Below are positions 50,557-59,962 of a stretch of 64,000 nt of DNA, piece by piece. The DNA comes from Terriglobales bacterium (GTDB taxonomy: Bacteria; Acidobacteriota; Terriglobia; Terriglobales; Acidobacteriaceae), in the NCBI GenBank assembly GCA_025934735.1, contig JAICWP010000011.1, positions 1 to 64,000 of the forward strand, read 5' to 3'. A model generated the notes under the pieces. That model searched no databases. It saw only the letters and a program-made list of their open reading frames with translations, and was not told where the DNA came from. Position numbers and translations under genes: made by a program. Position 1 is the first letter of the stretch, and the number at the start of each line of letters is the position of its first letter.

Positions 50557-50820
50557 CCCGTTCCGGCTTGATCCGCTGGAGCCCATATACGGCCAGTTAG
50601 CTGTGGGGATTTCATCCGATATGTCGTCCAGCGATGTAAGGGATATCCTGACTACAGTAGGTACATGTCGGACATTTCGAGGATTTACAAAGCACTGGAT
50701 TCGGTGCAACTTGATCTTTCCCGTGTTGCCATTCCTTAACCAATCGCTTCCTGAACAGTGCCGCAATGTCTCTGTAGCGGTAGGGGCACCTCTTACTGCT
50801 GCCGAAATGGGGGAATCGCT

Positions 50821-52161
50821 TTGAAGCGAAAGGTCCTGGTAGTAGATGACGAGAGCAGTATTCGTTCCATGCTTTCCTCGTTCCTGCGGTCCAAAGGTTA
50901 TGAGATAGCAGAGGCGGAGAGCAGCCGCGCCGCCCAGGAGTTAGTGACCACCTTCCACCCCGATGTAGCCCTTGTGGATTATGCTCTGCCCGATGCCACT
51001 GCCCTCGATTTGCTGCGGCGGCTCAAGGACTTGCAGCCCGGCATTCCAGTGGTCATCCTCACCGGGCATGCCAGCATCGAGTTGGCGGTCCGAGCCATCA
51101 AGCAGGGAGCGCAGAATTTCGTGGCCAAGCCGGTTCACCTGGCCAGTCTCGCCCTTACCCTGCAAAAAGCCATCGAAGAAAAAGACCATGAAGCACTGAC
51201 CCCTGCAAACCCGGCCAGTAATCTGGAAATTCCGGATCCTTTCGTAGGCAGCAGTTCGTTAATTGCCGAACTGGCGGAGCAGGCGCACAAGGTGGCGCAC
51301 AGTGAGAGTCCAGTCTTGATTCAGGGTGCAACCGGCACCGGCAAGGGCGTCCTGGCCCGCTGGCTGCACGCCAACAGCCCTCGTGCCGCGGAGCCGTTTG
51401 TGGATTTGAACTGCGCCGGCCTCTCACGCGAATTCCTTGAAACTGAATTGTTTGGCCATGAACGCGGGGCATTTACCGGGGCGGTTACGGCCAAGAGCGG
51501 ACTCTTCGAAATTGCGGATCGGGGCACGATTTTCCTCGACGAAATCGGCGATGTGGACCCGCAGGTCCAGCCCAAGCTGTTGAAAGTATTGGAAGAAAGG
51601 CACTTCCGCCGCCTGGGCGACGTGCGCGACCGCTCGGTAGACGTCCGTTTTATTGCGGCGACGCACGAAGAGTTGGGGCAGCTAGTGCAGGAAAAGCGTT
51701 TTCGTAGCGATTTGTACTTTCGAATCAATACGATCCGTTTGACCATCCCGCCGCTGGCCCGGCGCAGAGAGGACATTCCAGTGCTTGCCGACCGGGTTTT
51801 GACCATGCTGGCGTTGAAAATGCGGGTTCCACAGACCAGCCTGACCCCGCCTGCACTGAAAATGGTGCAGGAATACGCCTGGCCGGGCAATGTGCGCGAG
51901 CTGCGCAATGTCTTGGAGCGTGCCCTGGTGCTCGGGTGCGGCCGCACCATCGGACCGGAACAGCTGAGTTTCGAAGAGGATATGAACCTGCCTCCCAATC
52001 AGTTGGGAAGCATGACTCTGAATGACCTGGAAAAAGTGCACATTGCGCGGGTGCTGCGGGAGGAGCATGGACGGGTGCAGCGAGCGGCCAAGCGGTTGGG
52101 CATCGGCCGCAGTTCGCTCTACAAAAAGATCAAAGATTACGGCCTCGCTCTGGGCTCCTGA
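50821..52161 (+). CDS. NtrC-family sigma-54-dependent response regulator
   Basis: 446 residues from TTG 50821 (GGGGGA at good distance; no upstream in-frame start is preceded by such a site). Receiver: KVLVVDDESS, phospho-Asp at 53 (ALVDYALPD), Lys near 103. AAA+ domain: Walker A GATGTGKG (169-176), GAFTGA loop (216-221) for sigma-54 contact, Walker B TIFLDEIGD, and sensor R residues. C-terminal Fis-type HTH: VHIARVLREEHGRVQRAAKR and LGIGRSSLYKKI. It activates sigma-54 promoters after phosphorylation. Its kinase may be the one at 31996 or the DHp-like protein nearby; this is not provable here. Confidence 0.92.
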   Translation: MKRKVLVVDDESSIRSMLSSFLRSKGYEIAEAESSRAAQELVTTFHPDVALVDYALPDATALDLLRRLKDLQPGIPVVILTGHASIELAVRAIKQGAQNFVAKPVHLASLALTLQKAIEEKDHEALTPANPASNLEIPDPFVGSSSLIAELAEQAHKVAHSESPVLIQGATGTGKGVLARWLHANSPRAAEPFVDLNCAGLSREFLETELFGHERGAFTGAVTAKSGLFEIADRGTIFLDEIGDVDPQVQPKLLKVLEERHFRRLGDVRDRSVDVRFIAATHEELGQLVQEKRFRSDLYFRINTIRLTIPPLARRREDIPVLADRVLTMLALKMRVPQTSLTPPALKMVQEYAWPGNVRELRNVLERALVLGCGRTIGPEQLSFEEDMNLPPNQLGSMTLNDLEKVHIARVLREEHGRVQRAAKRLGIGRSSLYKKIKDYGLALGS

Positions 52162-52321
52162 GCAGTTTCCCCTGTGTTCCTTTTTGACACTTGAACTAAC
52201 TTGATTTCTCCCCGTCCCTCCGAGCCCTCCGGAATATGCTAAAACTCCGCGATTCAATAGCAAAATTGACCTGATCCGCAGCTTGGCGCTGATCATTTGA
52301 AAAAAGCTGCCGTTTGACCTC

Positions 52322-53263
52322 GTGGACAAGACACCCATCCTGATCGCGGAAGACGACCCCATGTTCCGGGTGCTTCTGCAGAGCTGGCTGGAGGATCGCG
52401 GCTACGACGTCGTGGTCGCCGAGAACGGGCAGCAGGCCTGGGATCAACTGCAAGCCGAGCGCTCCCCTAAGCTGGTGATTCTGGACTGGATGATGCCCGG
52501 CCTTTCCGGACCGGACGTATGCCGAAAGCTGCGGTCCCGGACCGACTTGCGCTACCGCTATGTGCTTCTGCTGACGGCGCGCAGCGAAAAGCAGGACCTG
52601 GTGGCAGGCCTGGAGGCAGGTGCGGACGACTACCTGAGCAAACCCTTCGATGCGCTGGAATTGCACGCCCGACTGAATGTGGGGCGGCGCATTCTCGAAC
52701 TGCAGGAGCAACTGCTGGCCGCGCAGGAAGCGCTGCGCTTTGAAGCCACGCACGACGGGCTCACCGGGGTTTGGAACGGAGGCGCGATATTACAGGCTCT
52801 TGACCGCGAACTGCAGCGCGCCGGGCGCATGCAGACAGCGCTGGGAATCATGATGCTGGACCTGGATAACTTCAAACAGGTGAATGACGTGCATGGGCAC
52901 CTGGTGGGCGATGAGGTACTCCGGACCAGCGCGCGGCGCATGAGTGAAACGGTGCGCGTTTATGACCTGATAGGGCGCTACGGAGGAGAAGAGTTTCTGA
53001 TAGTAGCGCCGGGATCCATTGCAGCCGCGCTGCAGCAGCAGGCTGAGCGTATCCGCGCCAGTATTGCGGAACCGATCAACAGCAGCGCCGGGATGCTGCG
53101 AATCTCGGCCAGCATCGGTGTCGTGGGAATTGAGGGGCAACGATCCTTGCCCGAACCCCACGCCCTGGTGCGGGCAGCGGATCAGGCCATGTACCGCGCC
53201 AAAGCCAAAGGCAAGAACCGGGTGGAGGAAGGCGTACTGCAAGAGGCGGAGGTGGGCTCGTAA
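52322..53263 (+). CDS. Response regulator with GGDEF domain (diguanylate cyclase)
   Basis: The protein has 313 residues from GTG 52322. Receiver 4-120 with acidic pair EDD, phospho-Asp at about 55 (VILDWMMPG), Thr (LLLTAR) and Lys (LSKPFD). After a helical linker the GGDEF domain runs from about 145 to 305: GGEEF at 221-225, with an inhibitory site RVYD at 212-215, so cyclic-di-GMP synthesis with product inhibition is expected. It follows the NtrC gene by 160 bp, same strand. Likely phosphorylation-dependent dimer. Confidence 0.92.
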   Translation: MDKTPILIAEDDPMFRVLLQSWLEDRGYDVVVAENGQQAWDQLQAERSPKLVILDWMMPGLSGPDVCRKLRSRTDLRYRYVLLLTARSEKQDLVAGLEAGADDYLSKPFDALELHARLNVGRRILELQEQLLAAQEALRFEATHDGLTGVWNGGAILQALDRELQRAGRMQTALGIMMLDLDNFKQVNDVHGHLVGDEVLRTSARRMSETVRVYDLIGRYGGEEFLIVAPGSIAAALQQQAERIRASIAEPINSSAGMLRISASIGVVGIEGQRSLPEPHALVRAADQAMYRAKAKGKNRVEEGVLQEAEVGS

Positions 53264-53281
53264 GCGGATTGCTGCAGTGGA

Positions 53282-55858
53282 TTATTGTGGAAATTTCTGG
53301 CGGATCTTTACCGTGCGGTCCAGTTCATCCACGGCCTGCAGGATCTTCAGCCGCAAGTCGCGATCCAAATCGGCGGTGCGAAGGAAATCATGAACCTGCG
53401 CCTGCGAAGCAGCGGATTGCTGTCCGCCGATGAACGCGTCCAGCCAATCCACCAGAAAAAAGATCTTTCGCTCACGCTTGATCTGCGGCAGGGCCTGCAG
53501 AGCGGGCTTGAGATAGGGCTCGGTCAGCTGCGACTGGTTCCAGTAGTTGAAAGCATCCAGACTCTCGGCGACCCAGTCTTCCGGGCGCGAAGCATCGTGC
53601 AGATAATCGTCAAAATACTTCTGCTTGGTTTTGCCGTCGGGGCGGGCGGCAGCAGCAACGTAGGCATACTTCAAACCATCGCCGGTGCGGTCGCGCTGCT
53701 GTTCAGCGTGAAAGACAGAGTCGGCCTGAGGATCGCTGAGGGCGATCAGCGCGGTGACCAGATTCCAGCGGTCGAGCTGGCGCAGTTCCACTCCGGGCAC
53801 CGAGAGTTTGCCGCTAAGCAGATCCTTCAGGTATCCGCGTCCCGTGGCCGTTTCCGCCACCGCGCGCAGAGTGCGAAACCACAGGATGCGCAGGTCTTTC
53901 TGGGTAGAGTGGAGCATGTGGTCATTCGCCATCTTCTCAAAAGAAGGAACGAATTGGCTGCGCGTTTCAGAGCTCACATACCGATGCAGCGTGGTGAGAG
54001 TGTGGGCCGCGGTACTGCGCAAGAGTAACTCGTCGCGTTCCCCAGGCAGCAGAAGTTTGGCGAGCCCAACAAAGCGCCGGGGTTCCATTTCAGCTACCCG
54101 CACCGATTCCCACAGCGATCCCCAGAGCAGAGCCCGCAGGAAGACGTCGTGCACATCCCCCAATTGGCGCACCACCTCCACCCGGCTGGAAGCGTCGAGC
54201 AGGAAGCGGCCATAAGCGTAATCCTGGTCGTTGGCGAAGACGAATTGCGGGCAGGGCTTGCCCACAGCCTGGCTGAAGTTTGCCGTGGCGGTAGCAAAGC
54301 TGGCGCGGAAGCGAATGCCCGGGCCGGCATTGCCGTAACTGAGCAGCACCTGGGTGGCGATGGGCCAGAGATTGCCTTCGCCGAGCACGTCCTGCTGCGC
54401 GAGGGAAAGCCGGCTCACCCGCCCCTCGGTGCAGGACCAGCTGACGTCCACCTGCGGCATGCCGCGATGGCGAATCCACATGTCGGCCCAGTGGTCCAGT
54501 TTCTGTCCGGATACGCGCTCGAAAGCGTGGACCAGATCGCTCCACTCGGCGTTGCCGTAAAGGTGTTCTTTCAGATAGAGGCGCAGCCCATCGCGAAAAT
54601 GCTCCGGTCCAAGCACGTAGGCCAGTTGCTTGAGCACCCCCGGGGCCTTGGAGTAAACAATGGCGCCATAAGCCGACTTAGCGTCCTTCAGATTGGGAAT
54701 GTCCTGATAGATGGGCGTGGTGCCCTGGGTGGAATCAATCTCATAAGCGGCGGGCTTGATGGACTCATAAAACCGCATCCAGATGTGTTCGCGGGGCTTG
54801 AGCGCGTCCAGCGCCTGGTACGCCATGTACTGGGCGAAGCCTTCCTTCAGCCACAGGTCGTCAAACCAGCGCATGGTGGTGAGGTCGCCAAACCACTGGT
54901 GCGTGAGTTCGTGCAGCACCAGCAGGTCGCGGCCCAGCAGGTCATTGTGCGTAGGCGCCGTGCGGAACAGCACTGATTCCTCGCGCAGGAAAGTGGCGCC
55001 CGCGTGCTCCATACCGCCATAAGGAAACCCGGGTATGAGCACCATGTCGTACTTGGAGAAGGGAAACGGCTGGGCAAAGTAGGTGGAAAGATAAGCAATA
55101 CCCTGTTTGGCGATCTGCTGCACTTCTGGCGCTTCCGATTGCGCGCGCTCCCACTTCGATTTGCGGACGTAGAGGCCGGGCAGGCCGAGCACTCCGGGAC
55201 GGTCGAGCTTGCGAAAAGGTCCAGCGGCGAAGGCAAAGAGGTATGTGCTGATGGGGCGGGTTTCCGCGAACGCGGTACGCCGGCGGTTATTGGCCGCGGG
55301 CACCGCATCCTTGGGGTCGGTGTTGGAGATGATCGTCCAATCCTCAGGCGCGGTAATCTCCAACTGGAAGCGGCCTTTCAGATCCGGCTGGTCGAAGCAG
55401 GGAAAAGCCATGCTCGCGTCCATGGGCACGAACAGGGTATAGATGTACTCGCTGCCGTCGTCTTTATCTTCGTAGCGGGTGATGGGTTTGCCGGCCGGGG
55501 CAATGGCGGAAGTGAAGTCAAACGTGAGAGTGTTCGCGCCGGCGCGCAGCTTGTCCGCAGGAAGTTGTAGGTGACCGTTATCCGGGGTGGGAGCGACCTC
55601 GCTCCCGTTCACGGTCATGCGCTGGACGGTTCCGTCACGATAGTCGAGCAGCACGGCTTGCGCGGCCTTCAAGGTGAAGCTGAGCTCTTCGTGGCCGGCA
55701 GTGGTGGCGGCGTGCGGCGCCAGCGCGAATGAAACCTGGTAGCGCAGGTTGGAGATTTCCGCCGCGCGCTCTCGCGCCAGTTCCCGCGGCACGCCCGCGG
55801 GCGCGGCGGCGAAAGCGCAGGTGCTAAGCAGTAAAAATGCAGCTAGTCGCGCGAACAT
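53282..55858 (-). CDS. M1-family metallo-aminopeptidase, secreted
   Basis: The protein has 858 residues. A signal peptide (MFARLAAFLLLSTCAFA), then a beta-domain. GGMEHAG (281-287) is the variant of the GxMEN exopeptidase motif. Zinc motif HELTHQW (HExxH, 316-320) with the third ligand Glu 339 in WLKEGFAQY. C-terminal domain is mostly helical. It cleaves N-terminal residues from peptides, presumably in the periplasm or outside the cell. Of usual family length. It is convergent with the diguanylate-cyclase gene. Confidence 0.92.
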   Translation of the reverse strand: MFARLAAFLLLSTCAFAAAPAGVPRELARERAAEISNLRYQVSFALAPHAATTAGHEELSFTLKAAQAVLLDYRDGTVQRMTVNGSEVAPTPDNGHLQLPADKLRAGANTLTFDFTSAIAPAGKPITRYEDKDDGSEYIYTLFVPMDASMAFPCFDQPDLKGRFQLEITAPEDWTIISNTDPKDAVPAANNRRRTAFAETRPISTYLFAFAAGPFRKLDRPGVLGLPGLYVRKSKWERAQSEAPEVQQIAKQGIAYLSTYFAQPFPFSKYDMVLIPGFPYGGMEHAGATFLREESVLFRTAPTHNDLLGRDLLVLHELTHQWFGDLTTMRWFDDLWLKEGFAQYMAYQALDALKPREHIWMRFYESIKPAAYEIDSTQGTTPIYQDIPNLKDAKSAYGAIVYSKAPGVLKQLAYVLGPEHFRDGLRLYLKEHLYGNAEWSDLVHAFERVSGQKLDHWADMWIRHRGMPQVDVSWSCTEGRVSRLSLAQQDVLGEGNLWPIATQVLLSYGNAGPGIRFRASFATATANFSQAVGKPCPQFVFANDQDYAYGRFLLDASSRVEVVRQLGDVHDVFLRALLWGSLWESVRVAEMEPRRFVGLAKLLLPGERDELLLRSTAAHTLTTLHRYVSSETRSQFVPSFEKMANDHMLHSTQKDLRILWFRTLRAVAETATGRGYLKDLLSGKLSVPGVELRQLDRWNLVTALIALSDPQADSVFHAEQQRDRTGDGLKYAYVAAAARPDGKTKQKYFDDYLHDASRPEDWVAESLDAFNYWNQSQLTEPYLKPALQALPQIKRERKIFFLVDWLDAFIGGQQSAASQAQVHDFLRTADLDRDLRLKILQAVDELDRTVKIRQKFPQ

Positions 55859-56146
55859 GGGAACGCGGCAGTGTATAACAACGCAGGCGTCAGTGTTCGC
55901 GAAAGTCGCAGGGGGTGAAGACCCGGTCTGTCGCTCGAAGTCTCTTTCGCCCCGCTGGGCTCTCGTACTTGTCGTTATCTTCCCCGGCTTACACCCGGGA
56001 CTGCATTCCTGTGCCGCTCCGCGGCTGGCCGGTCGGTGTCATCTCTTTATTTGTTGGGCGACCGTCTATTGGCTGAAGGCGTTCAGAATGGCGCCACTGA
56101 TTTTTATCTTCCTCTGTGGCCAGTGTGTCCTGCGTGGTGAATAACG
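55859..56146. repeat. Intergenic with GC-palindromic repeat-like sequence
   Basis: 288 bp without a gene. 55982-56050 contains CCCGG-CTTACA-CCCGGG-type and CCGCTCCGCGG palindromes around CTGCATTCCTGTG. Similar palindromic intergenic elements of the form CCCGGGCTTACACCCGGG...CCGCTCCGCGGCT recur in acidobacterial genomes in my recollection. It is only one copy here. Confidence 0.35.
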
Positions 56147-56926
56147 TCACTTTCCCGACCACCTGGGCTTGCGCTTTTCCAAAAATGCGGTGATGCCTTC
56201 ACGAAAGTCGGCGGTGGTGCGGATACGGGCATTGTCTTCCACTGCCTGCGCGATCTGCTCATCCAAGGAACGGGCGATAAAGCTGTTGATCAGCTTCTTG
56301 GTGAGCCGCACTGAGGAGGGACTGTTCTCCAGCAGCAGGGCCGCCAGTTCGCGGGTGCGGTCCATCAGGCGCTCCGGCGGGACGACCTCGTTGACCAGTC
56401 CGAGGCGGTAAGCTTCGGCGGCATCGAACAGGCGCCCGGTCATGAGCAGGTCGCGGGCGATTTTGTGGCCCACCTGCCACACCAGAATTGAGGAAACGAT
56501 AGCGGGTACGAAGCCGATGCGCACTTCGGTGTAGCCGAATTTCGCTTCCGGGACCGCCAGGGTGAAATCCGACATGGTGGCGATGCCGGTGCCGCCGGCA
56601 ATTGCGGCGCCGTTCACGGCGGCGATGGTGGGCTTGGGAAAATCGTAGAGGCGGCGGAAAATTTGCGCCATGCGCGCCGAGTCCTGCACGTTCTGGTCGT
56701 GAGTTTTGCCCAGCAGCGCCTTCAGGCCCTCCAGATCGAGTCCGGCGCAGAAGGCTTTGCCCGCGCCGGTGATGATGAGCACCTGCGCTGGGCCGCGCTC
56801 CACTTCATCCAGCGCTGTCGTGAACTCCTCCAGCAGTTCGAAGCTAAGCGCGTTGCGCTTGTCGGGTCGGTTGAACGTAATGGTGGCGAGGGGGCCGTCG
56901 TGGGCGAGTTGGAGGTTTGTGGGCAT
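56147..56926 (-). CDS. Enoyl-CoA hydratase/isomerase family protein
   Basis: The protein has 259 residues. ITFNRPDKRNALSFELL, GKAFCAGLDLEGLKALLG (oxyanion hole), AAVNGAAIAGGTGIATMSDF and FGYTEVRIGFVPAIVSSIL (the Glu-containing helix) identify a crotonase-fold enzyme. The C-terminal RKPRWSGK is usual. It is in the same direction as the HMG-CoA lyase, carboxylase beta, 243-residue unknown and B12-binding genes upstream, suggesting acyl-CoA or branched-chain amino-acid breakdown; it could act as methylglutaconyl-CoA hydratase, as in leucine breakdown. Confidence 0.88.
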   Translation of the reverse strand: MPTNLQLAHDGPLATITFNRPDKRNALSFELLEEFTTALDEVERGPAQVLIITGAGKAFCAGLDLEGLKALLGKTHDQNVQDSARMAQIFRRLYDFPKPTIAAVNGAAIAGGTGIATMSDFTLAVPEAKFGYTEVRIGFVPAIVSSILVWQVGHKIARDLLMTGRLFDAAEAYRLGLVNEVVPPERLMDRTRELAALLLENSPSSVRLTKKLINSFIARSLDEQIAQAVEDNARIRTTADFREGITAFLEKRKPRWSGK

Positions 56927-56932
56927 GACAAG

Positions 56933-57011
56933 ATTTCTAATTGACTAATTTGCAATTGGTAATTTGAAAGGGCACCGTTACGCAGCCCAAAAATTACAAA
57001 TTACAAAATTG
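56933..57011. repeat. AT-rich intergenic repeat
   Basis: Between the hydratase and lyase genes, GCAATTGGTAATTTG and AAATTACAAATTACAAAATTG repeat the words AATT and TTACAAA. Similar words occur at 59940-59965 (AATTGCCAAATTACAAATTC). It looks like a small member of a dispersed intergenic family. Confidence 0.4.
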
Positions 57012-57875
57012 CTAAATTTTAAATTTGCTGCCGATTTCCGCCGACATCCTCAGCACATTATCCAACGAGCGCTGCACCGGCGGGGTCACGCCGCGCTGTT
57101 TCAAAGCCTCTAGGACCTTTTCCGTGGGGATGTTGCCCACCAGTTTGTCCTGGGCGAAAGGACATCCTCCCAGGCCACCGAGGGCGGAGTCAAAGCGTCG
57201 GCAACCGGCGTCGTAGGCAGCAAGAATTTTATCCACGGCCTGTTCCGGGCGGCTGTGCAGGTGTACGCCAATTTCCAGGTAATGGTATTTGGCCAGCACC
57301 GCCGAAACCAAATCCTTAATCTGCTGCGGCCCGGCCACGCCTACAGTATCGGCCAGCGAGATCATGTGGATGTCGGAAGCTTCCAGAATGCCCACGGCTT
57401 CCAGCACCTCATTGACGCTCCAGTCATCGCCATAAGGATTGCCAAAGGCCATGGAAATATAGACCACGACTTCCATACCGGCCTCGTCCGCCTTCTTCTC
57501 GATGGCTTCGAGTTCCTCCAGCGACTGCTCCAGAGTCTGGTGCTGGTTCTTTTCCAGGAAGGTCGGGGAGATCGAATACGGGAAACCCAAGGTGCCCACG
57601 GCGTTGGTGGCGATGGCGCGTTCCGCCCCCTTGCTGTTGACCACAATGCCGATGAGCTCCACGTCGTCGGGTGGATCGAGTTCTTCCAGAACCTTCTCCG
57701 AATCAGCCATTTGCGGCACCGCTTTGGGCGAAACGAATGACACAGCGTCAATGTGCTTGAACCCGGCGCCGATCAGGGCGTTCAGGTAGGCAGCCTTGGC
57801 GTCAGTGGGAATCTGGCCCTGTAGCCCTTGCCAGGCGTCGCGCGGACATTCGATGAGTTTAATCGGTTCAGCCAT
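57012..57875 (-). CDS. Hydroxymethylglutaryl-CoA lyase family protein
   Basis: The protein has 287 residues of the HMG-CoA lyase/DRE-TIM superfamily. ECPRDAWQGLQGQIPTDAKA has Arg-Asp at the position of the catalytic RD (usual PRDGLQNE), AVSFVSPKAVPQMAD, LADTVG near the metal site, GVHLHSRPE (metal-binding His-x-His) and ALGGLGGCPFAQ with the flexible-loop Cys. It cleaves HMG-CoA to acetoacetate and acetyl-CoA at the end of leucine breakdown. The AWQG insertion differs from the canonical motif and marks a subgroup. The window has no HMG-CoA-forming genes other than the next two. Confidence 0.85.
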   Translation of the reverse strand: MAEPIKLIECPRDAWQGLQGQIPTDAKAAYLNALIGAGFKHIDAVSFVSPKAVPQMADSEKVLEELDPPDDVELIGIVVNSKGAERAIATNAVGTLGFPYSISPTFLEKNQHQTLEQSLEELEAIEKKADEAGMEVVVYISMAFGNPYGDDWSVNEVLEAVGILEASDIHMISLADTVGVAGPQQIKDLVSAVLAKYHYLEIGVHLHSRPEQAVDKILAAYDAGCRRFDSALGGLGGCPFAQDKLVGNIPTEKVLEALKQRGVTPPVQRSLDNVLRMSAEIGSKFKI

Positions 57876-57895
57876 GTACTTCTCTTGAAGTCAGC

Positions 57896-58020
57896 AATTA
57901 GCACTTGGCAAATAGCATTTGGCCAGCCACGCTGATTGCTGCTTCCGAAGTGCCATGCAGCTCACGGGCTAAGTGCTAATTGCTAAATGCCAAGTGCTTC
58001 TGACCACTGCCCACTGACCA
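57896..58020. repeat. Imperfect inverted repeat with GCACTTGGCA arms
   Basis: GCACTTGGCA (57901-57910) and TGCCAAGTGC (57988-57997) are exact reverse complements, and the words AATTAGCA and TGCTAATTGC are also mirrored. Related words (CAGCAGTTGGCACTTAGCC, AGCACTTAGCC) occur at 59828-59837 and 60695-60715. It may fold into a long hairpin and act as a terminator or stabiliser between the lyase and carboxylase genes. Confidence 0.5.
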
Positions 58021-58027
58021 CCGGCCA

Positions 58028-59743
58028 CTATGTTTGCAGCACTCCCACCTTAAACTCCGCCACGTCAGGATTTAGAGCCGCTGCTTCCAGGGCCTCGATC
58101 AGGGCGGCGCGCGTTTCCACGGGATCAATAATCTTGTCAATCCAGAGCCGGGCGGCGCCGTAACGCGGGTCCTGCTGCTCGTCATAAGTCTTCTTCACTG
58201 ATTCGAACAGCTGGCGCTTTTCCTCGTCGCTTAGCTTCTTACCGCCGCGCTCCAGTTGCTTGATCTTGATCTCCACCAGCGTGCCCGCGGCCGACTCTCC
58301 GCTCATCACCGCATATCGCGCGCTAGGCCAGGCGAAAAGCAGGCGCGGGTCATATGCCTTGCCGCACATGGCGTAGTGTCCGGCGCCGAAGGAGCCGCCA
58401 ATAATTACGGTGATCTTAGGCACTACGGAATTGGACACCGCGTTCACCATCTTGGCGCCTGCCTTGATGATGCCGCTCCACTCGGCATCGCGCCCCACCA
58501 TGAAGCCGTTCACGTCGTGCAGGAAGATGAGCGGCACCAGGTTCTGGTTGCAGTCCATGATGAAGCGCGCGGCCTTCTCCGCTGACTCGGTGTAGACCAC
58601 GCGCCCGAACTCAACCCGCTTGTGCCCCTGCTCGTCCACCTGCTGCTGGTGCTGCGGCTGGTTGGCCACAATGCCCACGGCAAAGCCGCCAATGCGGGCG
58701 TAGCCGCAAGTAACGGTCTTGCCGTATTCGGCCTTGTACTCATCGAAACGGCTGGCGTCCACCACGCGAGCAATCACTTCCTTCATGTCGTAGGGGCGGG
58801 CAGGATTGGCCTCGTAAATGCCATAAAGCTCTTCCGGTGAATAGCGCGGCGGCTCCGCTTTTTTGCGGTCGAAGGGCGAGCGGGTACGGTGGCCCATTTT
58901 TTCGACCAGGGAACGAATGCGGGCGAGGCAGGCTTCGTCATTGGGTTCGCGGTAATCCACGGTGCCGCTGATGGCGGCATGCATCTTGGCGCCGCCCAGC
59001 TCCTCCGCCGAAACCTGCTGTCCAATGGCGGCCTGCACCAGTGCCGGGCCGGCCAGAAACAGTCCGCTGCCTTCGGTCATCAGCACGTTGTCGCACATTA
59101 CCGGCAGATAGCCACCGCCGGCCACGCACATGCCCATGATGGCGGCGATCTGGGGAATGCCCATGGCCGACATGACGGCATTGTTGCGGAAGACCCGCCC
59201 AAAGTCGTCGGTGTCAGGGAACACGTCCTCCTGCAGCGGCAGAAATACTCCGGCCGAATCCACCAGGTAGATGGTGGGGATGTGGTTATCAATGGCAATG
59301 TTCTGCGCGCGAATGACCTTTTTCGCGGTCATGGGGAAGAAAGCGCCGGCCTTGACCGTGGCGTCGTTCACGATGAGCATGAACAGGCGGCCATTAATGC
59401 GTCCCAGCCCGGTGACCACGCCGGCCGCAGGCGCGCCGCCCCATTCTTCGTACATGCCGTAAGCGGCGTAAATGCCGAGCTCGAACAGTTGCGTGCCGGG
59501 ATCGAGCAGCAGGGAGATGCGCTCGCGGGCCGTGAGCCGGCCTTTCTTGTGCTGTGATTCGATCGCCTTGGGCCCGCCGCCTTCACAGATTTTTTCTTCC
59601 TCGTTGCGCAGGCGGGTGACCAGGTCAGCCATGGACCGCATGTTTTTTTCGAAGCGTTGAGACGTGGGGTCAATGGTGGTGAGAAGCAGGTTATCGGGCG
59701 CTTCGGAAACGGGCTTGGCACGGTCAGGCATGGCATCAGGCAC
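58028..59743 (-). CDS. Acyl-CoA carboxylase beta (carboxyltransferase) subunit
   Basis: The protein has 571 residues. Both carboxyltransferase halves are present: LTARERISLLLDPGTQ, GGAPAAGVVTGLGRINGR, IPTIYLVDSAGVFLPLQ, IPQIAAIMGMCVAGGGYLPV; and PLIFLHDVNGFMVGRDAEWS, VIIGGSFGAGHYAMCG and RYAVMSGESAAGTL. It is most like the methylcrotonyl-/propionyl-CoA carboxylase beta type. The biotin-carrying alpha subunit needed for activity is not in the window. ATG at 59743 is the farthest start; the second Met (residue 5) is possible. Confidence 0.9.
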   Translation of the reverse strand: MPDAMPDRAKPVSEAPDNLLLTTIDPTSQRFEKNMRSMADLVTRLRNEEEKICEGGGPKAIESQHKKGRLTARERISLLLDPGTQLFELGIYAAYGMYEEWGGAPAAGVVTGLGRINGRLFMLIVNDATVKAGAFFPMTAKKVIRAQNIAIDNHIPTIYLVDSAGVFLPLQEDVFPDTDDFGRVFRNNAVMSAMGIPQIAAIMGMCVAGGGYLPVMCDNVLMTEGSGLFLAGPALVQAAIGQQVSAEELGGAKMHAAISGTVDYREPNDEACLARIRSLVEKMGHRTRSPFDRKKAEPPRYSPEELYGIYEANPARPYDMKEVIARVVDASRFDEYKAEYGKTVTCGYARIGGFAVGIVANQPQHQQQVDEQGHKRVEFGRVVYTESAEKAARFIMDCNQNLVPLIFLHDVNGFMVGRDAEWSGIIKAGAKMVNAVSNSVVPKITVIIGGSFGAGHYAMCGKAYDPRLLFAWPSARYAVMSGESAAGTLVEIKIKQLERGGKKLSDEEKRQLFESVKKTYDEQQDPRYGAARLWIDKIIDPVETRAALIEALEAAALNPDVAEFKVGVLQT

Positions 59744-59962
59744 GGAAACTAGTTACGGTAATACAGGGGAGGGAGGGGGAGCAAACAGGCGGCGCAAGGA
59801 ACTGAAGTACTTAGCAGGTAGTAATTTAGCACTTAGCCATTCCAGGTCCTCACAGCGAAGCAAGAAAACCGAACTTATTGTTGCCGCTGATCATGAAGCG
59901 CTGGTCCACTCGCATATGTTGGGCCGGGGTTAAAAAACAATCGCAATTGCCAAATTACAAAT